Assembly: GCA_947650285.1 (NCBI GenBank)
Contig: CANTFL010000608.1
Location: forward strand, 1 to 64,000
DNA: 64,000 nt
DNA from: Hyaloperonospora brassicae
Lineage: Eukaryota > Oomycota > Peronosporomycetes > Peronosporales > Peronosporaceae
Reading direction: 5' to 3'
This document shows positions 1 through 12,253 of the stretch, in pieces. How positions within the stretch are numbered: position 1 is the stretch's first letter; every line of letters starts with the position of its first letter. The notes beneath the pieces were generated by a model. The model was not told the DNA's origin. It did no database searches and worked only from the letters and a program-made list of their open reading frames with translations. Made by a program: the position numbers and the translations under genes.

Positions 1-2846
1 ATATTATTACATGATCGGGAGAAATCTGACCCTAACTCGGGCTCCCCCAATATGACATTATAGCCTATTTGCTACAAAATTTTGAAAAACGTATTCCTCG
101 CAACCTTCTGCGATCTTCTACGCGGTTCTTAACAAATTCGCTCTCGCAATAACATTTCCCGAGAATAGATCTACCTGTACCGCAAAAATTGTATTCCCTT
201 TTAATGACCGCGGCAGAGACGATATGTGATCCATTTGGTCTTTTAATTTGGGTATGTAGCTTGCAAATTTTTTCGTGATCCCTTGGTGAACGCAGGCATG
301 CTTTCATGGTCGTGTAATCGACACATTCACCCACAAAGGTTGTACGCTTCGATATAGTCTAATCAGATGAAAATTGGATCGGATCCGCTAATAGGTCCTT
401 CGATCTCTTGGTAGCCACCTTCCAAAATTGTATAATAGTGGTGCAAAAAAATCCTGACGCAACGATTCAGGTACCACGAGGCGTATCATTGCCGTGCGAT
501 CTTAAATAATTTAGACCAACGAGGTCAAAATAGGTGCAATTTATATTCGTCCTCTTCATATACTGCATCTATCCGAGCAAATATATTCACATCTTCGACG
601 CTCAAATAGGTCACATCTCTATTAGGATTCCTTTACGTGACGATCAAGCCTTCCTTCTCTTGAGCCTACTTTATCCGCCCGATCCAAATGTGTAGGTCTA
701 CTGCTTCTTGTACTACATCGGAGCGCCTACGTCTTCACGACGCTGATCTTCGATCGCAGTCATTTTCACCACTCAATATGCCTTTTCGGGCAAGATCATG
801 TCATTAAACCGAGTCAATGATATAAAGCCTTGCACCTCCGGATTCGAAATAATAATCGTACCTGTATTTTGTTGCGAAGATGTACTCGTAGCCGATCTTA
901 ATTTTAACTTCAATCCCGCTCCATGTGCAGAAACTCGTGCTTCGGTCACTACTGAAGTCTTTGCATTGCCTTGTGTCGTAACAGCTGTAGCACTAACATT
1001 TTTCAAATGATCCCACCCCGAATATGACAGATCATTAAGCTGAAATCGTCACATACGTTGAATCGTCTCCTAGTCTGCTTATCCTACAGATCGAAACTTA
1101 ACAATAGACTATGATAATCGACTGCATTCACCGTCTATCCATCGCATATAATGAAACGGCACCATCATCGTCCATTCCAGAAGCTTACGCACTATAGCGC
1201 TGTAATCCCTACTCTTCCATTTAATCCAGACGATCAGTAAAAACGAATTACCAAAGGATTTTCGTCCAAATCTCCTGTAAGCAAAGCATCAGTATAGTCT
1301 ACCTCAGCTGCCACGTCGGAGCAAAAGCGATCAGCACCTCGTCCACCTCGGTTCATAAAATACGCTGGTCGCGAGGGTACCGAGTTTTTCATCTTCCCCG
1401 TTGTCACATTTTCTAACTTTTAATTTAAAATTTGATAACAACGCGACCCATCTCCCGCTCTCTATTTGAGACCTGAGGATTAGACTAACCAATAAAGAGT
1501 CGGATATTTAGTGAGCACCTTAATCTCTCTGGGTACTAGCATAGCATAGCACATATGAAAATATTTAAACTAATCTAGAACCTTTTTCTCTACCATTACG
1601 TGGTTAATTGTGGGTAGAGTGGGGTCTTAAAACTGCGTGATGAGTCCCTAAAAACACTCGCATTGCCGGTATGACGACTTACGGGGAAAGTACCCCGGTG
1701 ACGCGTATAGACCTTGAATCACCTTGTGTATTCGTCGGCTGGCACTTAGCCTCTTTAGTAGGCTCGGACGGTGACGGAGATGTGTTAGCCTTGGCAAAGG
1801 TAGATCTTGAGATTCAAGTGAATCTGCTTTACTGGGTGGACCAGTAGGTGGCCACTTGATCGACTAGGTCGAGAGTGGTCTTATAATTAAAATATTCAGG
1901 TATCTCGTCGATCCTGGCTTTTCGTTTAATCACATGGACGTTACCCTCCTAGTCTTTACCGTACTCTCTAACCGCTAGGACGGGAGGCCGATTCCGATAG
2001 CAAATCTTGAGGGGGCATTGCTACTCGACGTACCTACAGGTCAAATGCTCCATGAGGTTCTACTTGCACTTGGTCTTGACACGCATATGTACTGATTGAC
2101 GAGAGCAAAGTAGATCCCTTTCCCGGAACATACGGACAGACTTAACAAGTTATCTCTTTAAGAATGACCAAGACGTGCCACGTAAACTCAATTTGAGTAT
2201 ATATATCTTCCTATCCTTTAACTCAGTTACTATATCATCTCCTTGCGTCCTGATTCCTGCTTTGACTAGACAGGAGTAGCTTGAGCTTAAGAAACCCGAC
2301 GTCCACCTTGACGGATCAAGTACACCTTAAGGGACGGAGGTCTACACTGAGACCCCCGAGTTCCACCTTATATGACCATATTAAAACCTAGGAGACCGAG
2401 ATTCCAGATGAAATACCTTGGTCTACTTTAACTCTTATTATTTTTAATTGGTACACTTTTGGCGATAATTTCCCCTTGGTAGGTGTGGGTTTTTTCCTCC
2501 GAATGTCTCTTCACCTTCGTGACCCCTTTCTCTTTGTCACCCATTCCGTAACAGATGAACCGTTCACCTTCCGTGCGCCGGCCTCCAAGTTCATCATTTC
2601 CTGAATAGAATTACACCTTAACAATAAAAATATAAAAAATGAATGATGTAATGATTTGATTTACGGATAAGCTGCGATAAACAAAAGATGAAAACTACGG
2701 TCAAGATGCAATGAATGCATATACAGATCAACACCGTTTGTAGACTAACAGTGCAGGGATGGATTGTAAGAAATTAATCACAAGTTTTACCGTGAGTTGG
2801 CCGTGATATCTCATTGATCGCTAGCGCCAACTCAATTTGAATGGCT
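1..2846. other. Unresolved AT-rich DNA without a supportable gene
   Basis: This stretch has only short reading frames (the longest is about 89 codons, and stops are frequent in all frames). I recognise no domain in any of them. It is probably old, decayed repeat sequence like its neighbours, but I could not assign a family. Confidence 0.5.
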
Positions 2847-3829
2847 CTATTTGGAGGATACGATCCAGAATGGGTTGCTCACGATCGTGTACCCAAACGA
2901 ATTAGATCGCGAGATTGTCGGTGCAAGGATGATAAATACTGTTTGTGCTAGAATTATTACGTATTCTGAGGCAAATCTCAACAGAAATCTCGTTTTCAAC
3001 CAGCGATCACTAGTTCAACCAGAGATCACGAGATTAATCAGATATCACTAGATCATCCAGAGATGACAAGATCAATCAGAGATCTCATGATAATTCATAG
3101 ATCAAGAAATCATCCATAGATCACAAGATCATCCATAGATCACGCGATCCTAGAGTCACCTGCGTACAAGCCTGATGAGGACCACGCCATGGTTCCAGAG
3201 AGAGCGCACCTGGTATAAGCCACATAGGTAAAAGGGGAAATAATCTAGAGAGGGAGAAGCGCGGCCCCGGAAGATCGAGATACATATAGGCATAGCGATG
3301 TGTCAGTTTTTTTGGATTTAACTGGATAACATTAAACAGATTTCAATTTGCTTCTGAGTAAACGTGTCGATTTCTCCTCCGGGTCGGATTACTGGACACC
3401 CGGCGTCAGGAATATCTCCATACTTAAATCAAGTGATATATCTTGACGTTTTGGCCAGGGATAGAGGACTCTCAACTAAAACCCCAACTGCGATCGGACG
3501 CAGCAACCAAGTGAAGGAGAAGGGTGAAAGTTTGAGAGACGGCTCAAGTGGTTAAAAGGCTTTTCGCGAATCAAATATCTACTCTGGACAAGGCGATCTC
3601 GTAGAGATCAAAGTGACTCATATAAAGCACCTTAAAGTGTACTCGCAATTGCGCAAAGGTTTCAACGCGATAGCCCAATCCCAAACAAGGACAAGCTCGG
3701 TATTGACTCGAGTCCACCTATCAGAGTGTAACCCGCCCTACCGACGGGCAAACAAGGTGAGCAACGGTTATAGCACGCAATAGTATAAATTCCTCCGTTT
3801 GTCGGTCGTCCTGGATCCAGTGGATACTT
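2847..3829 (+). repeat. Left arm of a ~1-kb inverted repeat pair
   Basis: This arm is the near-identical reverse complement of 15631-16616. Both copies contain the same 63-codon frame (3364-3555 here, 15908-16099 there, one residue different) and the same frame at 2851-3051. Bases about 3004-3150 are a degenerate run of GATC-rich units of about 20 bp. Similarity stops abruptly at about 2847 and fades near 3829. The right copy carries extra protein-like sequence beyond this edge, so the left copy looks truncated. Whether the pair are true terminal repeats or two inverted copies of one element is not settled. Confidence 0.85.
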
Positions 3830-4368
3830 TTGATCGACTAATCAAATGATGATTGCCACTCCACTACAAAAAGGCGCGTGTTCGAATTAAATTAGATGCT
3901 ACACCTTGAGTCTGTTGAAGAAGGTGTCAAGATTAAGACCGAAGCTGGGATTGAAGATTCAGATAAAAAGAGATTGTCGCATATGCAGGAAGATAAAAGG
4001 TGTTTAATTTATAAATCTTTGGGAAGATCTTTGATGCCAAGGACGTAAAGAGGACGATATAGTTTTTTATTCTTAAAGAGAAAGCCCGATACCCCTCTTA
4101 GACCTCTTCGGGCACCAATGCGGATCGTGCCGAAAGCTCTATTTGCATTGCAAAAGCCTCTCAGTTAGATCCGAACAAAATACAACAAAATACATCCAAA
4201 TCACACTTGCAGTGCCAAAGAAGAAGTTGAAAACTGCACGAGTAAAAAATTAAGCATAAAGATCGGATTGATCCGACCCCATAAAGACATAAGTCACTCA
4301 ATCGTTTAATATCATCAAATTCGAAGATCTAGCAGTTAGAAGATTTGGCTCAGTATTTTTACAGGAAG
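3830..4368. other. Short flank between inverted arm and element A
   Basis: This is about 540 bp with no reading frame of note. Its last five bases (GGAAG, 4364-4368) are the left target-site duplicate of element A. Confidence 0.6.
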
Positions 4369-4828
4369 TGTAGCAGGATGAGCCCGTCACATACAATTGA
4401 TACTAATGTATCATTTTTTGGGTATCATCTATCAAGATAATACTCAATCAACATCACTCGAGAAGAAATGATGTTGACGAATATCACCCCCAAGGGTAAT
4501 ATTCTTCGGTGCTCCACTTCGGTTGATGTGTTCTACATCAACCAAATTAACCACCAATCGCTGCTAGATGCGCGCAATGGGTGGTGAGCCAGAGGCCCAC
4601 ATAGGAGACTGTAGTTTAATATAGTTAGATTAGGACGAAAGATGATTTATAAAGAATTATAATTATAGTAAATAACAATTCTACTGTTTCCTCAAACATA
4701 GCCTTCGTGTTCTGTTTGCTTTGGTTTTGCTTCCTCGCCACGTTTACGTGACGTCAGGAGCACGCAAACTTGTTGTAAGTCAACAGAGGGTCTTACCAGT
4801 CATCTGGCAAGAATCTTGCCCTGTTACG
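4369..4828 (+). repeat. 5' LTR of element A
   Basis: Begins TGTAGCAGG and ends CTGTTACG. It pairs with 11793-12253. The two LTRs are nearly identical through the middle. Most differences, which are mainly transitions, fall in the first 24 and last about 50 bases. The right edge is fixed by the primer-binding site that follows. Confidence 0.9.
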
Positions 4829-4830
4829 CC

Positions 4831-4848
4831 TGGTAGTACTTTGTAGTC
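4831..4848 (+). promoter_or_regulatory. Primer-binding site of element A
   Basis: TGGTAGTACTTTGTAGTC lies two bases after the LTR. The equivalent position of element B reads TGGTAACACTTTGTAGTCC. The leading TGGTA fits a tRNA 3' end of ...TACCA. I cannot name the tRNA. Confidence 0.65.
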
Positions 4849-4878
4849 TATCCAGCGACCTCAACCACTTTATTCAGC

Positions 4879-5640
4879 ATGAACATGTTGGATGAGGAGG
4901 AGACCTTTCACGCCACGCGTGAAGGAATTAGATATTTCAGTGAGATCAAACGGGGTGCGGTAGAACTCATGAGTTCTATCGTAGGCGAAGTCGCCATTAA
5001 CGCCATGTCATAGTCTCTTGACAGAGACCGACAACATATCGCTATAGCCAGGTTCATTGGAAATGGACTTTTTGCTAAGATAGAGATAGTAGCCGTGCTG
5101 CACCAGCAAGGCCCTCAACATGCCGAGCAGTTAATAAAATTCGGTGCTCAGTAGACCGAGCTTTTGAGACAGCAACAACTTAATGCTGCTTTGGGCGGGG
5201 CGACACACACGCGTCTTCCCGAACTTTTAAAGGTTGACACATTCAAGTAGAGAGGAGTCAAAGTAGACTCCCTGTTGTTATGGTTCGTCGAACGATAGAG
5301 TTAAAAACGCTCGAACAAGCGATCTCAGCTGTGGAACAGGAAGAATTTTGCATGATACAGGCTCATGCTAGCTCGAGCTCTTATCGTCCACCGAGACGAC
5401 AAGAGTTCGAAAGTTCTAGAACTAATGGACCTCTGTTATGTTGAGAGCGAGAGACCTCGCTCTTCAAACAACAAGCGATCGAAGATCTGCAATCGCTATC
5501 AGAAGTTAGGGCACTACGCTTTCGAGTGTAGTGCACCACGCACAGAATCAAACAGCACCTTTCAAAATTATCGATCAGTCTTCAAAAATGACAACGGGAG
5601 TTCCAGCGCTGTTGCAAAACCACTTTAGCGAAGCGGACCA
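4879..5640 (+). pseudogene. gag remnant of element A, central domain deleted, zinc knuckle kept
   Basis: The frame starts MNMLDEEETFHATREG, as in the intact gag of element B (26920 downward). It contains in-frame stops. Near 5290 it jumps from the residues before the gag core (LLLWFVE) to the end of the core (LKTLEQAISAVEQEE), missing roughly 370 bp that element B keeps. Downstream it keeps a CCHC-type zinc knuckle (about 5490-5535, around GHYAFEC) whose second cysteine is now tyrosine. Element B has lost that knuckle altogether. The gene is non-functional. Confidence 0.85.
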
Positions 5641-8600
5641 TCAATAACTGGTCGGTTTCAGTAGGGGTGGGCTGCCCTACTGATACAGCAACCTCAAAAG
5701 AAAATTCAAATCTCTTGAAGAAAGTTGCTCCAGATACACAATCGTTGTGTGACTCTGCACCTGGTGATGAGGTATCACTCATCACATTGAAGTTGGAAGT
5801 GATAAAAGATTTGACTCTCGATAACCGTCGAAAAACGTGTATTAGGAATCCACTACACATTCGAGGTAGAATAGTACGATAATATCATCGTACCGGATCT
5901 GGATGACAAATTTGATGCCATCCTGGGACTGTGTTGGATCAGAAGGTACTAGCCAAAGATGAGCTGGCAGCATCGATCCGTAAAGATGCCTGCCGCTTGT
6001 TCATCAGATGGCCATCTAATGAACACCTTGATGCGTCCACAAGCGTGTGGATGTTCTGCGAGTGAGTGCAATGGCCTCACTTGCGGTACGATCGTTAGCA
6101 CGACTGCACAAGATCACAGTGTAGTTGATCACTACACTGTGGAGCAAGCTCCCGGCGGCTGTGCAGGAGTACAGGCTGCGCCGAAGGTCCACCCCTCGAA
6201 TAAGTCGAGTGGACCGGGACATGGATGCATGCCTAGCGGGTAGGGTCTTAGATAGAAGAAACCTGTTGCCCCCAAAGGGCAACATGGAAATCCTAGGTCG
6301 ACGGGACTATCGACCGTAGAGGATCGGTCCCTGACTGTGGTTGCACAGCCACAATCAGAAGACGTCGAGGAAATAAGTCCCGACATACTTGAGGAAGGAA
6401 TTCATCAAGAGTCACTTGCTTAAGGATTAGGCCTTCATCAACCTGTGGAACGAAGTTCCCAGGAAGTAACCGAGACGTTGAACGTCTTGGTTAATGACGG
6501 ATTAAGCGTAGGCGCTTATACGCTTGATCTGATTGTGCCTCCGAAGTTAACTTCGGAGATAACTCAATTGCCAACGCTAGAACAGAAACGGTTTTTGCGT
6601 GATCTGCGTAGTGGCAAAGTCAAGCAGTTCTGCATACTCGTCACAGAGGATGAGTATGTATCCTATATTCGGTCGGCCACAGTATTTGCTGAGAACGAAC
6701 GGGTTCTCAGCAGCTCATCGATGGACGAAAGTGTTCTCGATGAGAAGACTCGGATTGACGGATACGCGTCCCAATCCTGGGAGTCACTTCAGGCAAATCC
6801 TTTGTATAAGAATTTAATGGAATTCAAGGATGTGTTCCCTGAATACGTACCTTGCAGGTTGCCTAAGGATAAAGGCACTCAACACGAGATCGAGTTCAAA
6901 CCGAGATCTTACTATTGTGATAGGAAGCAGTACCACTGCCTCTTGAAAAAGTACCAGCGATAGACAAGTTCTTTGCCGATCGCTTAGCAGCGGGCCATAT
7001 GAGGTAATTAACTTCGCCTTACACCTCTTTGATCTTCTTTGTGCGAAAAGCCACAGGAGGATGGAGGATAGTGCACGCGTTCAACAAGTGGAATAATGCA
7101 ACGGTACCGGCATAGACGCCGATACCGAGGAAAGACGTAATCATAGATGGTATGTCAAAGAGTACCATCTTTTCGTCCATGGATCTGATGGATGGGTTCT
7201 ATCAGATCCTCATGCGTGAACGGGACATCCCGTTCACGGTAGTGAGTACCCCCAGCGGGATGCTTTGGGAGTGGCTACTTATGCCACAGGTGGTGAGCAT
7301 TGTCTCTGCAACTTTCAACAGATGTGTGACGAATCTGTAAAGACCGGTTAGGGATTTTGCACCGAGTTACTTCGACGATGTTTTCGTCCATATTCATTGT
7401 ATGGACGGGGAAAACGTACGTATAAGTTCACAGAACACACGTTCGTCAGGTTCTCCAACTTATGCACAAGCATAAGCTGTACGCTAATCTCATGAAGGAT
7501 ATATTCGCGGCTAGCCAAATGCCACTTATTGGGTGCATCGTGGGTAAACACGGCGTACGCCCTGATCCTGAAAAGATCAAGGCGATCATTGACTGGCCTG
7601 TTTCAGTCGATTTGAAAAGACTAATAAAGTTTTTTTGGGATATCGGCGTACTTGCACAAGTACTCGCGCAACTATGCCGAAGTGATTGTGCATATTTCTT
7701 GTCTACGCAAGGAAAATGTGAAGTGGTCATGGAACTCTGATTGTCAGCGTCTCTTTGCAGGTATTTAGAAGCGCTTGATGCATTCGCCCATACTGGCGGT
7801 TGCAGATCAGGACCATTCTATGTTGTCTGTGACGCCAGCGATTTCGCTATCGGCTGTGCGCTGATACAATTTGACTCAGATGCCTCAGTGCGCTTCATCT
7901 GCTACCAATGACGCTAGCTGCAAGCAGATGATCGTAATTACCCAGTGTATGACAAGGAACGCCTTGCCACGAAATATGCACTGGCCAAGTTTCGCTTCTA
8001 TCTTTTGGGAGATAGACCATTCATCGTTTATACGAACCATGCGTCACTACGCACGGCCATAAACAGTACGAACCTCTCGCAAAGAATAGCGGGGTGGCTG
8101 TCTTGCTTCGCGGATTACCACTCCTCCGTCGATTATAAACCAGGACGACTGAACGTCGTCGCTGATGCTCTTTCGCGCCAGCCAGATTTCGAGCGGGGCG
8201 TGCAACCCAACAGTGCGGACATGCCCACTGTTTCGACACTTACAGTTAGTGTCCCGTCGTCAAGGTTACTTAACGATGTAAGTAAGGCCTAAGCGGAATA
8301 TAATGATATTCTGCGCTTTATAGATCATCTGGTAAATCCAACTCGTAAATCGTTGAAATATTTAGCGGCTTTGTCACGTTGCTCATCAGATCCGTAAACA
8401 ACACGCAACGGGTTGCTGCACCACACAGCCGTTGTAGGCGACACGCCTCGTTTCGTCGTTTCCGCGCATGATCATTTGCGCTTTCACATTATGTATGTGA
8501 GCCATGGTGCCCCAACAGGCGACCATGATGGTCGCGAAAAGACTCACCTTAAGGTAAGTCGTGACTTTTACTGTCCCCGCCAGTATCCTTTTGTGCGCCA

Positions 8601-9110
8601 GTACATCCGTGCTTGCGAGGTTTGTAAACGGGTGAAGCCTAGTCCTTCATCCCGTGCACCCTTACAGCCTCTACCTGTTCCGGCATAGCTCTGGAAGTCC
8701 GTATTCATGGACTTCGTCTTCGGTTTTCCCAAAGACGATCACAAGAATAATGGTATTCTTGTGTTCGTTGACCGTTTCAGCGAGATGGTTCATCTTGCTA
8801 CAGTACTCGAGTCGATCACGGCACAGGGCAGTGCTCGTGTCTTTATCGACACGATATTTCATTTACACGGGTTACCCCATGAACTCGTATCCTACCGTGG
8901 CCCACAATTCACGTCGGAGATGTGGCAATCCATGTTTCGATCTATCGGAGCGCGTTCCAAGATGTCAATATCTGACCATTTCAAAAACAGGTGGTCAGAC
9001 GAAACGTGCACACCGTGTCCTCAAAGAGATTATTCGAGGATATGTCCACTCATTCTCGGGTTGGAAATAATTCCTACCGATGGTGGAATTCGCCATCAAT
9101 AATTCAAGCT
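5641..9110 (+). pseudogene. Broken pol of element A: protease, RT, RNase H, integrase core
   Basis: Several frames together follow the order of element B's pol. The pre-RT linker and RT start lie at 6445-6963. RT palm fragments run to about 7380 (the FDD box survives near 7370). RNase H is at about 7820-8190, the integrase zinc region at about 8410-8640 and the integrase core at 8707-9102. Stops and frameshifts interrupt every domain. The stretch 5960-6813 is about 99% identical to element B, whereas flanking parts are roughly 80-85% by eye, which suggests conversion or recombination between copies. Confidence 0.85.
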
Positions 9111-9239
9111 TCGACACAGCATACACCGTTCTTCGTTAATGGCTAACGCAATCCGCGCATGCCCACTTTCTAAGAGTGTGACTCTCGGATAAGGGGGGCG
9201 GACTCGCTCGCGCAAAAACCGTTCTGGCTCTTGATCATC

Positions 9240-10560
9240 ACGTGCCGACAATATTTTCGTCATGCATAATGCCGATGTGGATCAGGTAGGCATCGAAGAA
9301 GAAGATCATATCAATTATAGCGTCTTTGCTATTATAGAGTCAGATCATGATGACGATGCTAAAATTTACCATCGCTAACGACTATGTCAGAGGGGACGAT
9401 GACACCATCCTCGCTGATGAACAGAAAAAGATAAATACTATTTCTGCAGCTCGCACAAGGTGAACTGGACAAAAACATTGCCTCTTCAGCAGAAGGATAT
9501 ATGCTGTCCAGAGAAGCAGTGGTTCCTTTCGTGCAGGGATCCATCGCTCACGCAGTGAACCGGCGGAAACCTGAATGGCGTATTTCCAAAACTTCTTAAT
9601 GAAGAGAGGGTCTTAAACAGAGATAATTTCCAACGAAAACCGTGTTACCAAATACTAGATCTATCTACAGCGTAGCTGTATCTTCACCATCGATAGAATT
9701 CGGAACGTTGACAAGAACGGAAAATAAAGCGTTATTTCATTTATTGAAGGCGACTTAGCCAAACTTTTCACGGTAAATCTACTAGACACACAGTGACTAA
9801 CGTGGGCAGCAGTAAACTACTGCCCAAGTACATCGGCTTTAATCGTGTGCTGCATCGACAAGGCAACGCATACACGATCGGGATGACACGTAGGATGCGC
9901 ACGCATCGTATATTTTACGTGGGGCGTCTCCGCCCGTACTGTCAGTACAAGCCCTCTTCCGACGATGAAGGCAGCACCAACGTTCAAGAACCTCCATCAG
10001 AATGCGCTAGCGCTTCTGACGGCGAGACTGGACGATCAGTGAAGAGACCACTCCACTCATTTGGGGGATCTTTCTGCGAGCTGCCGCCAGATCTTCAACC
10101 AGGGAACGGACATCCCGCTGGACCTGGACCCCGCGAGGGCGTAAGTAGCACGATTCTTCGCACGATCATCCTCACGATCATTGCGGTACTTCCGCACAGA
10201 ATCGGTCAGATCAGAGCGTCTGTCCCTCTCGTGCTCCAAATCCTCGCGCAATTCAACGATTGTGCCATCCATCTCGTGTGGGTCAAGATGGTGAGTCGAA
10301 CAACTTGGAGAAGGTTTTCCCTCCTATTCCACATCCTTTGGTGGACTCACACGATTGTCAACGCTTCCTGTTGGATCGTATCTTAAACCAATGTGACAAT
10401 TTAGGATCAAGGACGACTTACTTTGTTCATGGGCGGATGTTTCCACCTTCGTAGAACATAGGGATCCCCGCTCTCAGCTGATGGTGGATTTCTTCGGTTT
10501 CGTCGAACATTATGGCGAGACCCACCCTTTACAGATGTATGGTCATAGTCTTACGAACGC
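9240..10560 (+). pseudogene. Integrase C-terminal region and chromodomain remnant of element A
   Basis: After the integrase core comes a degenerate acidic stretch (about 9270-9590, DVDQVGIEEEDH...), as in element B. A GPY/F-type module follows (9793-9960, KLLPKYIGF, then [10 protein letters not shown]). Traces of a chromodomain (about 10350-10550) are in shifted frames and no longer translate as one protein. An antisense frame (10057-10272, - strand) covers the linker. Confidence 0.75.
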
Positions 10561-11667
10561 CTGGCGCGTTCATAAAGTATTTGTAAAATTTCAATCCCTT
10601 TGCGCATCTCGTCCGAGATGCGCACCCTCCAATACGGCTGATTCGAGAGGAAGGCCATCCTAAAGGCGCGAACAGATTTGTCGACACAACTCCGACAGTT
10701 CTCGCCCCACGAGAGGCCAGGTATACCTGCCCCTCAAGACAATAGGTTCATTTTATACCGAGCGCCGGTTGGCGATTTCTGTTCAAACTTATTTCGATCT
10801 GCAATAAGTTTGTTAAGCCAGGCAATATGACCAACTTTTTTGGCGCTGACGATAAATTAGTTCCATGCTGCGACCTCGAAATATCGTCTTAGTTGTGATT
10901 GCCGTGGTACCATCGATGTCTGAAAAATTCATTGATGTATTAATTATGCTCAGTGCTATAGTTTTAGCATTGACATCAAGACCATGGAGTCTTGATGAAC
11001 TGAAGAGTGCAATCTGATGACTCCCAGTGGTATAACTATACCACTCTCTGAGGTCAATCATGGGAGGCAATTATAGATTGTTCTCAGGAGCAGATCGCAG
11101 CGCATCACGATCCTGAACCTCTTGAGTAGTGTCCCTGTGGACACTGCGATCGACGCAATCGATGAAATTGCTACGGCCACGATGACTCCGCGAAGAGTCA
11201 TCGACATCATCACGATGACTTGCGTCATCATGTTTATCGCTCGCATCAAACGACTGCGAGTGCGATCGTCTTAATCCCCGTGACGAGTCTACTGACTCGT
11301 CGGATGAGCCAAACAACTCATGACGCAACTCGGGATAGAGACTGCCACGTCTTTGGACAGTTGTCTGTTCTGCATTCGCAGCCTCACAGCTAGATCTCGC
11401 GTGCGACTTCGAGTCTGACACGTAGTTCGACTCGCCCGAATAGATGACCCCTATATCTGGGTCTACGTCCATGGGGATACCACTCACAGAAGACGCTGCG
11501 GACGAAGAAGCTGCACGTGAATTATCACGTTCACCTGCAACATCATTTGTTGCAGGAGACGGATCACCTGCTGATGATTTTGGAAAATCTTGCTGGCAGG
11601 CTGCACGCATTCGTGCAGCCGCGTCAAAAGCGGCCTTGTTCGCGCAGCGCATGGACGATCTCGTCAC
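10057..11667 (-). pseudogene. Decayed antisense gene of element A (homolog of element B 20262-21851)
   Basis: On the strand opposite gag-pol are three blocks, in order. 11667-11071 is a Ser/Asp-rich region with PDIGVIYSGES and HELFGSSDES. 11070-10813 contains SHQIALFSSSRLHGL. 10272-10057 is a charged helical stretch, DELRDD-like, with HERDRR. Each matches the antisense frame of element B in the same order and position. Frameshifts separate the blocks. Similarity at the protein level between two diverged copies indicates that this strand was once under coding constraint. No known family is recognised. Confidence 0.7.
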
Positions 11668-11784
11668 GCGCTGAAATTTGAGACGAGTTGGTAGAAACCA
11701 ACAAATGGTCCTTTTTCCAGAGCGACGCGACGATGGTCACTCTGTCATAAACCACACACATCACTCACTATAGTGACTGATGGT

Positions 11785-11792
11785 AAAGGGGG
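11785..11792 (+). promoter_or_regulatory. Polypurine tract of element A
   Basis: A purine run (AAAGGGGG, continuing as G) lies directly before the 3' LTR. This is the expected primer site for plus-strand synthesis. Confidence 0.75.
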
Positions 11793-12253
11793 GGTAACAG
11801 GGCGAGCTCGTTACATACAATTGATACTAATGTATCATTTTTTGGGTATCATCTATCAAGATAATACTCAATCAACATCACTCGAGAAGAAATGATGCTG
11901 GACGGATATCACCCCCAAGGGTAATATTCTTCGGTGCTCCACTTCGGTTGATGTGTTCTACATCAACCAAATTAACCACCAATCGCTGCTAGATGCGCGC
12001 AATGGGTGGTGAGCCAGAGGCCCACATAGGAGACGGTAGTTTAATATAGTTAGATTAGGACGAAAGATGATTTATAAAGAATTATAATTATAGTAAATAA
12101 CAATTCTACTGTTTCCTCAAACATAGCCTTCGTGTTCTGTTTGCTTTGGTTTTGCTTCCTCGCCACGTTTACGTGACGTCAGGAGCACGCAGGCTTGTTT
12201 TAAGTCAACACAGGGTCTTACCAGCCATCTGGCAAGAAGCGTGCCTTGTCACA
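11793..12253 (+). repeat. 3' LTR of element A
   Basis: Pairs with 4369-4828 along its full length and ends TTGTCACA, followed by the target duplicate GGAAG. The first base pair (GG instead of TG) is altered. Confidence 0.9.

Larger units (their letters stand above)
4369..12253 (+). mobile_element. Ty3/gypsy chromovirus A, defective, with TSD GGAAG
   Basis: A 7.9-kb LTR retrotransposon bounded by two LTRs of about 460 bp and a perfect 5-bp duplication GGAAG at 4364-4368 and 12254-12258. Inside, in order, are a primer-binding site, broken gag, protease/RT/RNase H/integrase remnants, integrase C-terminus and chromodomain traces, an antisense reading frame, and a polypurine tract. All coding parts carry stops and frameshifts, so the copy is not autonomous. 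It belongs to the same lineage as element B (19616-27358), but the LTRs differ clearly, so the two represent distinct subfamilies. It is inserted between the two inverted ~1-kb arms. Confidence 0.93.

Noticed and set aside
600..1400. Copia-type polyprotein remnant on the - strand
   Set aside because: A few suggestive residues (for example IKWKSRDYSA) but no continuous pattern.
3004..3150. Repeated GATC-rich units that suggest an array
   Set aside because: Units are degenerate with no constant spacers, so this is not a CRISPR array. It is duplicated with the inverted arm.
11444..11674. + strand frame in element A 3' region
   Set aside because: Shadow of the antisense frame 11667-11071, which has a conserved partner in element B.
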